Source of the DNA: Branchiostoma floridae
Taxonomy: Eukaryota > Chordata > Leptocardii > Amphioxiformes > Branchiostomatidae
DNA: 64,000 nt
NCBI RefSeq assembly: GCF_000003815.2
Contig: NC_049988.1
Coordinates: forward strand, 20,633,395-20,697,394
Direction: 5' to 3'
The translations under genes and the position numbers were made by a program. This document shows positions 41,550 to 52,499 of the stretch, piece after piece. Numbering within the stretch: position 1 is the first letter of the stretch; every line of letters begins with the position of its first letter. Below the pieces are notes generated by a model, which did not search any database, had not been told where the DNA came from, and saw nothing but the letters and a program-made list of their open reading frames with translations.

Positions 41550-44500
41550 AATTCTTCATTCATTCCTCAAGATGGAAGATTCCATTCTAAGATGTAAATA
41601 ACTGATATCGATACCAGTAAGAAGGTTTTGGTTTACATGCCGTTCCTAAATGTAGTTTGATAGTGAAAATATGCTCCCATTACATGATGCTTCACAATGA
41701 TTTTGCATGTTGGCACGTCTAGCTGTATGTGAACAATNNNNNNNNNNNNNNNNNNNNNNNNNNNNNNNNNNNNNNNNNNNNNNNNNNNNNNNNNNNNNNN
41801 NNNNNNNNNNNNNNNNNNNNNNNNNNNNNNNNNNNNNTATCTTATTCTTTGACTTTAGATTCATTTTGGCATTCTATGGTATTAGTTATCTGTTTTCTGA
41901 TCCATTTTTTTTCAATCTACGGAATATTTGTGCTCATTTTACAGCTGCTTTGCACAATTTATTGTGTGGTCGAAAACTCTTTTTTTTTTTGGAAATGGCC
42001 GAAAATTGGTGCGAGCGCGGATGTCATCCATATAATCAAATCAACGTGGCCTTACTCGTACGTGCTGATAGTCAATTTCGTTAATCTAGTCAGGTGATAT
42101 TTATTGCGTTGTATCATTGTTCGCTCCGTAAAACAGATCAGTGACATAAGGGGTACTGTTTTTGTGTCTGTGTGTTCACATCTAAAACTCGAGATCCGTG
42201 TGATGGGTTTGTTTAAAATTTTGTACGTCGTACGTTTATGGGGTCTGGGTGATGAATGATGTACTAATATTGCGATTGGAGTGTTTGAAATTTGGTATGC
42301 CGTACGTTAAGGGGTCCTGATGATGTGTTGCGATTGGACACCGTAGCGGTATCCTCAGGTAATGCAGAATTATAGAACCACACCCCCATCTAAGCGTATT
42401 ATGGTACATTCCAATAAACGTCTATTTGTCGAATGTCTTGAGCTAATGATTGACTCTCCAAGCAGAGGTTAGACGATTGCCTTGGATCCTGCCTGGTGTT
42501 ATGTAATGAACAACTACCCGGGCAGGGTAAGCAGATTTATTGTTAGTAATCTTCTATCTTTTCGATTGATTGGTTTGTTTTAACTGAAGGTCACAAAGAT
42601 GTATCGGGCGATATTAATTGATCTTCACATGTTATGTGTAATTATCGGTGTACAAGCCTTGGATATGCATACTTTCAAGCAATAAATGTATCTGATATTG
42701 CACCATGTACATCTCTTGTGCTATGATTTAGTCTTTTCAGAAAAGAAACAGTGATAGGTCTAGGCTATCACTTAGTCTGTTAGTGTTTCTGTATAGTACT
42801 AGCTGTTTGTTTGCGATTCGTTCAATTGCATTCATGGTAAACTACCTCAAATTGCAACACTTCTGATTGGTACTGAGGAGTATAATCTGCATATCTGGAC
42901 TGATCTATTTGATCCACTCACACCGGAATGAACCACAGTGCTCTTTTTGATAATTTTTTCCTCAAACTATGGATCTCCATTTAATGTCCTGTCGAAGCTA
43001 GGTGCTCATTCACACCCGAGTCGATTGAGGAAATTGGCGTTTCCTTACGTTGTATTGTTTTGTCGTACCAGCATTATCATAAAGACCATAAAAAAAGGTA
43101 AAAATCTCAGAAAAACAGGTGTCGTTGAAACTCAACGTCACACACTACACAACTAGTACTTTATTTGGTAAAGACAAAACATAACATTTGTTCTCGTAGG
43201 AAGCTGATATGTCCTAGTTAATAACGTTCCCGTAAAGTACTAAAGACACGTAAGGTGAGGGACTAGCAATGGAATTTTCTATACAATACATGCAATACAA
43301 TCATTCAAAACACATTTACGTAAACTTTGAACCCACTGCAAAAATGGATTTTTCAGGTTTGTTTTGCTTTAAAGTTAAAAGCTGGAGGTCAACTCCTGCC
43401 TTTAAACGAGCTGCAGCCAGAAGATTGTCATGATACCAGTATTTCACCCCCTGCCTTAATGGATCAGTCCAGCTTTCAACTGAAATATGGAGGTCAACTG
43501 CAGGTCAAAGCATGTCAAAGGTCACAATATTTTGCCAGATTTTCAAAATACACATGCTTCAGTCATCTCAAGCAGAAAACTTTTTATGATCAAAATTTGC
43601 TCAGGAAAAGAATTATTCAAAGACAAAGTCAATATTCAGCCTGATGGTATGCACGATGCTGTCGACTGCGCAACGCTAACTCTGGTTCCTCCAATGACAT
43701 CACTTGGACGAAGTAAATTATACCATAGTACAACTCTACATCATGAAATGTTCAGTATGTAATAAAGTGCATCACAAAGCAGCTCATCCTTGTATTTAGT
43801 ACCTTGAAATTTTGGACATGTTCCCAGACAACTGTCACCATACCCCGATAACGTATGATGTGCGTTATGTATTTATCATAACGTTGTAGTCTGATGCATT
43901 TGATTCAATCACGGTGTAACGACATTCGTAATTAATTTAGTCTTATCTTAAATTCTTTGAATCTCCATATCAGTATTCTATGAAACACATACTATGAATA
44001 TACATCCGCTTAGGTCCCATTGATCTAGTCATAGCGTGGTTTATAATGCTCGAGGGGTTTACATTCAGCATGACTGTCATCATAAACTATAAGAATAGAT
44101 ATTTTGTCTTATTTGAATTAAGGTTAGTGTAACGGTAACTGACGTTGCAAAGATTTTATACGCTGTTTCGGTACACAATTTGCACGTCTCCCGACAAAGT
44201 TTGGATTAATCGAACAGAATTACGTCACCACGTGAGTGTAAAATACCACCTAATAAGGGACTTAATTATCGACCATCCCTAAGCCGAGACGGGGGCTGAT
44301 ACGAACTGCCGGGCACCTCTGACCCGTTGCTTACGTCACAATGTCGGACAGGACACGTGACATTTGTTTGAGTCATTATAACTTGAGGGATAACATGTCT
44401 GACCAAAAGCTTGTTGATAAGTGCTTTACATTGTGTACGGAAACGGCGTATACAATCTTGTACAAAATATATTTCTCTGTTCATTTGAGGATCACTAGAC

Positions 44501-45290
44501 AAAATCCTGCTGTCTACAGCGACTCAGATGTATCCTCCTTTTGACGGCATTTCGGATCTGTAGGTGGCGAAAATTGCATAAAGTTAAGAGAGCTTACAAT
44601 GTTATTGTAATATATCGTCACCGGTGCAACCATTCAATTTAGGCACCTCGATGAAGGTTAGACATCCAGGTAATAAGGTGCGCCAAAAAGTTTAGTAATT
44701 TACACTGATTGCCAAAAAAAGTTAGGCAATCTACACTGATTGCCAAAAAGCAGTTACTGAAGCAACTGGATATCTGTATCTGTATTTATATAGCCGGTAT
44801 AACCGCCCTTCGGCGTAACACACCAGCTTGAGTAACTGGATGTGATATCATATCCAGCTGCTTGAGTAACTGATTTTTGGCAATCAGTATAAGTTAGTGC
44901 GGCTGTCAAATAATTTATTAAAACTGAGACATAGCTTCAAAATTAGAAGCCATTCTGGATCGACCGAAGTTGATTTGCAATTTCCAAAACAAATTAGACA
45001 AAATTTTGACTGTCCAACTCCAGTCTGTCACGTAATGGGCAACCTACTGCTTCTATGACGTCACGGTATGAAGATAGGACACGTGACTCAGACTTTTTCG
45101 TTGAAAGACGGCATCCACGTCAGGACTTTATAACCATCCCTCAACAGAGACGGGGGTCGCTATAAACTTTCTACAATAAATTACGATTAACTGCTCTCCG
45201 AGTCACATTTGCATAACGGACGTCAAGAATGCAATAGGTTTGTGTTGATAGTAATCATTATAGTAGAATGCTAAACTTTCTTCAAACACA
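41550..45290. other. Intergenic stretch with repeats, no recognised gene
   Basis: It contains a 100-N gap (41738-41837), a CTCCAAGCAGAGGTTAG fragment (about 42453), the dispersed AGCCGAGACGGGGGC repeat (about 44282-44425) and the CAGTTACT / AGTAACTG foldback (about 44650-44890). Open frames at 43327-43762 have no family similarity and no splice partners that I can see. Confidence 0.5.
41738..41837. other. Assembly gap, 100 N
   Basis: Exactly 100 N, so its true size is unknown. The flanking sequence is non-coding. Confidence 0.95.
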
Positions 45291-45300
45291 AAAGTACACG

Positions 45301-45437
45301 TACACAAGGATCAAATTTTCAACGACCACTGTCTCCTTCTTCATGATGAATACTGTATCAATCAGTCGCGATTGAATCAATCAGTATTGATCCTGAAGAA
45401 GGCAACAGTGGTCGTTGAAAATTTGATCAGTGTGTAC
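45301..45437. repeat. Inverted repeat next to a gap
   Basis: GGATCAAATTTTCAACGACC at the left pairs with GGTCGTTGAAAATTTGATCA at the right. CTTCTTCATGATGAATACTG pairs with the segment CAGTATTGATCCTGAAGAAG with small differences. The arms are about 55 bases, 30 bases before the N run at 45465. Confidence 0.75.
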
Positions 45438-45464
45438 CTTTGGTGGAAGAAAGTTTACTCTCGA

Positions 45465-45564
45465 NNNNNNNNNNNNNNNNNNNNNNNNNNNNNNNNNNNN
45501 NNNNNNNNNNNNNNNNNNNNNNNNNNNNNNNNNNNNNNNNNNNNNNNNNNNNNNNNNNNNNNNN
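45465..45564. other. Assembly gap, 100 N
   Basis: Exactly 100 N, following the inverted repeat at 45301-45437. Confidence 0.95.
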
Positions 45565-45870
45565 TGGTGACGCTCGCACTTGTAGACGTAATACTCGTTA
45601 GTCCATTAACAGTCCATGGTCGATACCCTTGAATCCGTCAGTTGTCTTAGGTAGGCTGTTATGAAGCAGGGGCCCGAGGCACAAATGTGTCTACTGTGGC
45701 GGCCTCGACTGCCACTGCTGGTAAACAATTCCAGTCCTTGATTGTTCTTGGCAAGAATGACCCGTCTCTGTATAGTGTTCTAGTGGTGATTTGCTTGAAC
45801 TGGTAGTCATGTAGCTTGTAAAAGTTGTTTAGGTTCTATATATACCAGTATACGACCAAAACCGACCCAC

Positions 45871-46138
45871 CTTCCCTGCTGGCTCGCCGGCTCTCCCGTA
45901 AGAACGGAGTCGGGTTCTCCCCCCTGTTCATGGCCCGCATGGCCCGACAAGCCCAGCACCCTCCCCCGACCATGTCGAAAGCCCCGGCCTCGGCGTTGTA
46001 GCGAAGCCGCAAGGCAAAGGACGGCAGGCCGAGGAAGGCGTTGAAATATTCCACGAACAGCGCATCGTTATCCAAAAACAACTCCAAATTGTCTAAATTA
46101 ACATCTGGTGGTTCCGAGCTTAGCTTCAAGACAGGCAT
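45871..46138 (-). CDS. RGS22: RGS22-like N-terminal exon (orphan or partial gene)
   Basis: The minus-strand exon from ATG 46138 to a donor (GAAG|GTGGGT) at 45871 is open for 268 nt and encodes about 89 residues. MPVLKLSSEPPDVNLDNLEL and DNDALFVEYFNAFLGLPSFA, then LRLRYNAEAGAFDMV, closely resemble the start of vertebrate RGS22 (regulator of G-protein signalling 22, large multi-RGS protein of ciliated and germ cells). The segment after FDMV is rich in Arg and not conserved. The downstream direction is leftward, where a 100-N gap lies 300 bases away and no further RGS exons were recognised before the Kelch cluster. Either the remaining exons are short and missed, lie in the gap, or this is a displaced fragment. 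Confidence 0.65.
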
Positions 46139-46139
46139 T

Positions 46140-48250
46140 TTTCTTCTGATGGTTTTGATATGTCGTAAAAAGGAATAACAAATTGTGACGTCATAATGTG
46201 ACAATGTCACAAGAGGGAATTAAACAATGACGATTTAAGTTGTTCTAGAACATGTATGGCGTAGGTATACGTAGAACGCGAAGATCGTGTAACTTGTTTA
46301 GCTGTACGCTTGGTCTTTGCAATATGTTCAGGTCTTTTTAAAACCAAAGTTTAAGTTATTTCTTTTATTCCTATTATTTTTCTTTGTTGTGTTAGTTGAT
46401 ACCACTCTATGGCCTATTGATTCCAAAATTTCAAGAGGTGTATGTTTTCGACAACGTTTGTTGCTATGTAGTTGTGTTTGCGGGTTTTGATTTAAAGGGA
46501 TACATGTATATTGTAAAATTTTGGCGCCAAAATTTCAAAAGTTCTGAACTTAAAGGTCTGTGGGTTTAAATTTAAAGCAACATGGCACAAGAAGCTGTTG
46601 ATGGATTGTAATGGCATTTGGTGCGTGGGTAGTTGTTTACTAGTATAGAAAGAATTGTGATATGATCTATACTAAACATTCATAGTCATCTCTTCAGGTA
46701 TAAGTATTTATAAGATTTATTAGTACATGTATTGACATGGCTAGTATACAATGCCAACATATTAGGCAGACAATACTTTTAGTATGGTTATATCTTTGAA
46801 TATATTTACATCACACAACATTTTGTTATAAAATAAAACAACATTCAACTTGAAATAATTTTGCATCCAAATCCTTAAAACAGGTTGAACTGACTCAGAT
46901 TTTTTACCATATTCTTTGAAAATGTAACTGAGAATGATATAAGAGCTAATACATGTCTGTTCAAGAGACCACTTTGCCATGTGGCTTGTGCAAATGTACA
47001 TCATACATTGATTTNNNNNNNNNNNNNNNNNNNNNNNNNNNNNNNNNNNNNNNNNNNNNNNNNNNNNNNNNNNNNNNNNNNNNNNNNNNNNNNNNNNNNN
47101 NNNNNNNNNNNNNNNNNNNNNNNNNNNNNNNNNNNNNNNNNNNNNNNNNNNNNNNNNNNNNNNNNNNNNNNNNNNNNNNNNNNNNNNNNNNNNNNNNNNN
47201 NNNNNNNNNNNNNNNNNNNNNNNNNNNNNNNNNNNNNNNNNNNNNNNNNNNNNNNNNNNNNNNNNNNNNNNNNNNNNNNNNNNNNNNNNNNNNNNNNNNN
47301 NNNNNNNNNNNNNNNGCAGAGTGACTATAGCCAACATCTGTTCTTTCTTCAGCGATATCTAGGAGTAATATAGGGCTTAGGTCAGTGCAAAAGGTATACA
47401 TTCCAAAATAATGTAGTATAGAACTGACATATTCACTGACATGCACGTCTAACAGATATCTCAATTTGACTGCTCCAAATTGCGCCAGATATTGAAAACA
47501 GACTTGCAAACCCGCAAAATTTTTTGCCTGAAGTGGCCCAAAATGTTAACATGCTTTTATTCAATGCAAACCCCTTCTTGATGAATTTTTATCAATTGTA
47601 CGATGTTATTGGTAACACTGCAATTTTAAATAAAGTAATCTGAAAACTGAAAATGTGCCATATTGGGCACGGCCATTTTGTTGGCTCATCTGGGCTTCAT
47701 ACGCAAATGCATTGCACAGATTTGCAGAGTTGGCACAATTTCCTATAGTGCAATTTTGTGCAGTAGAGTGAGTTGTCACAGTTGCAATAGGAATGTCATG
47801 CTCTCTCATATTTGCCAGCTACAGTTACACCACTTTCAGTTGCAAAGATTATACATCAGTAATCAGAGTCACAATAGTTAACGTTTATAGTCATAAATAT
47901 AATCATCAAACCCTGGATCTACAGTTTTAAAACCTATAAAATCAAAGGGGGTGCCCTAAAAATAAAATCTCACAAGCAAAACTGCATGTCTAAAACAGAA
48001 AAAGGTGGGAGGGGGGTTATTCATTCAAAAACATACATAATATTATGTACCCTATTGGAGTAGTTCATTCCCCATAATGGAACAAAGAATTTGAAGACTT
48101 GGTCATATCAAGGAGCTCCTTGGTCATATCTTCCCAACAACAATATTAATATTAGTACATCTGTTTAGTACATCTGTGTTAGGTTTATCAATATACAGTT
48201 AAAACAATTTTGCTTAAATCCCAGTCTGCTAGCATTAAGATAGCAGATGA
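46140..48250. other. Non-coding stretch with a 301-N gap
   Basis: I see no supported exon. It contains the N run 47015-47315. A minus-strand AATAAA (TTTATT at about 47556 on plus) could serve ASB8, some 700 bases after its stop. The rest holds nothing recognised. Confidence 0.45.
47015..47315. other. Assembly gap, 301 N
   Basis: The run is not 100 long, so the size may be estimated from paired reads. The flanks are non-coding. Confidence 0.95.
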
Positions 48251-48258
48251 AGGTGTCA

Positions 48259-49869
48259 TCAATTCTTCAGACAAAGAAATCTCTTCAGGTACTCCGGAAG
48301 TGGTAACTTCTTCACAGCTTTCGGGAGATAAGTCTCTCCTATAGATTTCCTTATCTTGTATAAGCAGAGGTCCTTAAGAGTCCTTGGGTTGTTGGACAGC
48401 TCTAGAAGCCTGTCGCAAAGCTGGTTGTCCCTCACAATTTCATTGGGCATCTGTCCATTGTCGTTCCGGAGGTCAAACTGTCCCGACGCTCGGATCAGTA
48501 AGTTCAGGCTCTCGTCGTCGTTTGTGTTGTTCAGCCCACGAGCCTGGATGAGAGAAGCCCGGTACACCGGCGAATACCCGTTGTAGTTTTCGGTCTGGAC
48601 TTCGGCGCCGTACTGTAAGAGGATTTCCACGGCTTCGAGGTTCCCCTTCATAGACGCCCAACTGAGAGGGGTGTCGCTGTTGTAGTCTAAGGAGTTGACT
48701 GTAGCTCCGTGTTGAAGGAGGACTTTAAGACACGGAGCGTTGTTGCGGAAGGCAGCCCAGTGCAGGGGCGTGTCTTGGTTCCCGTCGGGTGCGTTGATGA
48801 ACGCTCCGTGCTGTAGGAGGATGGAGACACAGTTGGAGTCTTTCTCAGCAGCATAGTGAAGAGCTGTACGGCCATAGCCATCCTTGGAATTTACCTGCAA
48901 CAGAAATATCCCCGTCTAAAATAAATCTTCATAACAATGCCAATAAGTTTGCAGTACGTTCATCTTATCTTACAAATGGTCCCAAGTACTGGTTCAAAAT
49001 AACAAAGAAACTTAAACTGCCTGCAGTTTCTCTTGCATTGTCACTGCAAATGAAGATTTATGAAGGCTTGTAGTAATTGCTAACTAAAGGCTCCCTTTCC
49101 ACTAGACCGAAATCTTGACTATACAGCAACCAAAAGTGAAGTTGTGTGAAATTATGATTTCATAACTAGTGTATGATGCAAGACGTAAAAGTATGACTTA
49201 ACTTAAGTTAAAGGACAACAATACACTCAAAACCTAAATGATTTGATCGTTATCTATGAAATTTATTGAGAGATCTGCCAAAGGCCCTAGGGCGATCTGA
49301 CTTGCCTAGCATGTACCCAAAAGCGCAACTTTCAATGCAAAATGTGCCAGAAATTTGGTATCCTTAAATATTTTAAAAATGGGAATGACTTCAGTTTCAA
49401 TGGCCAAATCCAGTATTTGAATTTTTGACAGCAGCGCACTTGGCACCAAAAGTGCATTCAAAATATTAGATGGAAACCTGAGTGCATAATACATGTAGAG
49501 GCCCGTGTGATACCCCAATTATCATCTGGTCTGAAACACCTGTATGTAATGTTATTACAACCCTGATACATTGTATGACATTAGAGCTTTTACATGGAAT
49601 GTCACCACACAATACATGGAGATGTGAGTTAGCATACTTACATCAGCTCCTCTCTCCAGGAGCATTTCCGCACAGCGAGCATCACTGACCATACAGGCGC
49701 AGTGTAGCGGGCGCAGAGTCCCGTGGACACAGTTGATGTCCGCGCCCTTGTTGATCAGGTCCTCCACATCGTCCTTGGTACAGATCTCCCAGTCACAGAT
49801 CACGTGGATCAGCCTCTCGTTCAGCTCGTAACAGGTCTGGGTGTTCTCCATGATGTACCACATGGTCAT
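48259..49869 (-). CDS. ASB8: ASB8, ankyrin repeat and SOCS box protein, two coding exons
   Basis: Substrate-recognition subunit of an elongin-BC/cullin-5 ubiquitin ligase by family. Minus-strand coding exons are 49869-49642 and 48894-48259 (acceptor TGTTGCAG, donor GAT|GTAAGT), both phase 0: 287 aa, matching human ASB8 (288 as I recall). MWYIM at the start, NVEDLI-type VEDLINKGADINCVHGT, LHCACMVSDARCAEMLLERG, TALHYAAEKD, DTPLHWAAFRNNAPCLKVLL and DTPLSWASMKGNLEAVEILL form about four to five ankyrin repeats (about 36-190). The C-terminal SOCS box covers about 240-287 (TLKDLCLYKIRKSIG, then LPLPEYLKRFL). The initiator is either MTMWY at 49869 or MWY at 49863; coding exon 1 begins at an acceptor (49885-49887), so a non-coding exon lies upstream. 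Confidence 0.92.
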
Positions 49870-49959
49870 GGGAGATACAGGAGGCTGTGGGAACAATACA
49901 GTGATATTATTACAAACAGTGTAAAACAGTGGTATACAGAATTTCATACTTAAGAAAGA

Positions 49960-51285
49960 AGGGAAATATCATTTATGTAGATAAATTGAGAGGGAAATGA
50001 CATCTATTCTATTTCCACTTCTGACTTCTTTTCTATATTCAGTGGGAGATAAATTGTCCAACATCTTCAAAATCATTTATAAATGGGTTGGATCATTCAT
50101 AAATTCTAGGAACAAATTGGTATTGTGAACATTGACAGATAAAATGTAGTTATAAGTTCTTCAGATACTACTAGTACTTCCCTTAAATGGAGCAGTATTC
50201 AAATGCCATAATACTTTATTAAAAGTTTTAAAAAAAACATAGGTCAAGGCCATCAAAATCAGCATTGAAGAGAAAGAGGCAGGTAAAACAATGGTCAAGA
50301 TAATTTGCAAATAAGTACCTCAATTTCTCTATGTACTTTGGCCATCTCCTTACACATAAAGGCAAGGTCATCTCCAGCTGTTTTTATTTTTGCCCCACTC
50401 ATTGATTAAGAGCCCATGTTGATTTTTGTTATTAAATCTTTTATTTTTTATGTTTTGGAAATACATTTTCCCCAGTTTCATGACATGAGGTTCAGTGAGA
50501 AATTTGGGTCAGTTGAGGTGAATTTTTTGTCTGTCCCATCAAGCAAATTTCCATCCCAGGGTGGAGGGTTGGGTCTTGGAGACAACCTTATATAAATACC
50601 ATAAAAAGCCTTCATAATCAATGGGTCAAGTCTCAGAGGCAATATGATCCCCTGAGTTATTCCCCACTTTTAGACGTGAGTGTTTACAGAGAGATGCTGA
50701 CTGAAAGGCACAGAATGTCACCATGCAGTGCTGCCGTGGGAGCTTGATAAAAATAAACTTGTTGTTGTTTTTCACTGATATTTAAAGCCTGCTATCATAT
50801 CAACTTATCAACATACTTCAATATGCAAGGGTCAACAAATATATGTGGCAGACAGTCACACTACACGCAAAATAATCAAAATATATACAAACATTGTAAA
50901 TTCTATTTCATTTTATCAGGAGTTAGATTATTATAAGGCTGAGGCTATTGATGGGTTTTCCTGTCAATAAGAATTCTATTTTCCCTATAGAAATGGTGAT
51001 CCTGTCAATAAGAGTTTTTTTCCCAATATTGACAGGAATGAATGTGTTTGCGTAGCTAATCACAGAATACCTTATTAATATTACAGCCTTAAAATAATTG
51101 ATAATCTTGTGAATGGTACCTTATCAGGCTGTCAACCCTATAAACTCTTACATAAACCTAACATTACATGGATATCCCTGTATTAATGATAAATAATATA
51201 TAATAATAAAATAAGACTAAACAAAAGTAACTTCGACCCACTGCTCATGAGTTTAACACAATACTACTAGAGTAGAGTAGTGTAG
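49960..51285. other. ASB8 upstream intron, no recognised feature
   Basis: AT-rich sequence without exons. Around 50960-51045 and 51570-51640 the phrase CCTGTCAATAA(G/A) repeats several times together with its complement TTGACAGGA, suggesting a small eroded repeat. Confidence 0.45.
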
Positions 51286-51288
51286 AGT

Positions 51289-51500
51289 TACTGTAAATGC
51301 AGAAATGTTGGCGGTGGTTTTATGTTTGCAGTTTTCGTGGTTGCCAATTCACTGCGAACTTAAAATCACCGCGAATATTTGTCCATTACAGTATGTGACT
51401 ACAGTAGATAATGATACCGCAACCTTAAAACCACTGTGTACACTCCAATTTCGCACTACCGCGAATTTAAATCCCCACGAACTTAAATGCATTTACAGTA
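51289..51500. mobile_element. TACTGTAAATGCAGAAA MITE (copy 3)
   Basis: It starts TACTGTAAATGCAGAAATG and ends CTTAAATGCATTTACAGTA, a clean inverted pair at the tips. GAACTTAAAATCACCGCGAA and CTACCGCGAATTTAAATCCC lie inside. It is inserted in the presumed first intron of ASB8. Confidence 0.8.
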
Positions 51501-52247
51501 CTGTAGGACTGGCAGACCATATCAGCAACTGATCAAATAGGGGCTGACTGTCTCAAACTCATTCCTTTTTATCCTGTCAATAAAGATCTTTATTTTTGTA
51601 CCAGATTGACAGGATGTTCCTGTCAATAACCCCGTGGCTATGAATATTGACCTTTAGCTGACCCTAAATAATGCCTCAGTTCGTTTGAGCTGGTGCACAA
51701 GAATTTAAATAGACTGGCCTGTGTGAAAATACACAATCTAGCATTTCTCCTTTTTTATCAGTTACCAAGCTACAAAGGAGCTTTTATCTTGTACCTAGCC
51801 TGGACTGCCAGAATTTCTGCTTACAGTAGTCCGTCATGTGACCATAATCTTGTTGTAATTATACACATTACAATTTTGTTGTTGTTGTTTCTGACACACA
51901 GCCCCTCCCCCCACTGTGCATACACTGAAGCGATATCCGTCCAAATAATAAAAGGTGAATACAACTCCAACCTGCATAATGACTCAATTAAGAAACTGCG
52001 ATTTGTTATGACTTCCCCAAACGTCTTTTGCATAGCATTATTTTCATAAAACCCTGTGTTTATTTCTAGTATTAGGAAGGGGCAGCTGCAAATTATGAAG
52101 TCAGCTGACTCTAAATACCCGGCAATTCCTACAAAATATCGACCAGTTAACCCATGCCAAACACCATCTACATTGCCAGAAGACGTTCTTTCTATCAATG
52201 GTGTAAGCATTTTGCTGTTGACCGGTAGAAATAAACACAAATCTTAC

Positions 52248-52340
52248 CAAAAACGGTGAGAGCCGGTCCGTCCAGCCGGAACACTATGTGTACACTGTGT
52301 ACAGTAGGCTGATGACCTTTGACATTCAAGATGGCGGACA
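52248..52340 (-). promoter_or_regulatory. Probable ASB8 non-coding first exon and core promoter
   Basis: On the minus strand a good donor (TTTTTG|GTAAGA) ends at 52248. Upstream, AAGATGGCGGAC (52328-52339 on plus) contains the YY1-type core found at many animal transcription starts. Together with the spliced 5' end of ASB8 at 49884 this fits a short non-coding exon. A plus-strand frame starting at the same ATG is an alternative reading. Confidence 0.4.
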
Positions 52341-52480
52341 TTCACGTCGAAGATCGTGTTCACGGGGGCGACCCTCACGGGCAGACATGGTTCTATATGG
52401 GGGTTTTGAGGCATTCGGTAATTGAACGAGGTCTATCAGTTTCCGGGTCACATTTTCAGGGCATTGAGCAGCAAAAAGCA
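52335..52480. repeat. Inverted diverged copy shared with 57020-57400
   Basis: GGGGGCGACCCTCACGG and GTCTATATGGGG-type (TTCTATATGGGGGTTTTG) and TTTCCGG(G)TCAC blocks occur here on plus and, in the same order, on minus at about 57375-57075. The spacing differs. I cannot tell whether this is a duplicated promoter region or an old repeat. Confidence 0.5.
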
Positions 52481-52499
52481 GCAAAGGGGCTATCAAAAA

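Noticed and set aside
43327-43762. Overlapping plus-strand frames of 105 and 91 codons
   Set aside because: There are no recognisable domains, no splice partners and an ordinary non-coding composition.
46762-47509. Long open frames across 47015-47315
   Set aside because: Most of their length is N; they have no coding evidence. The same holds for frames across the gaps at 60136 and 62532.
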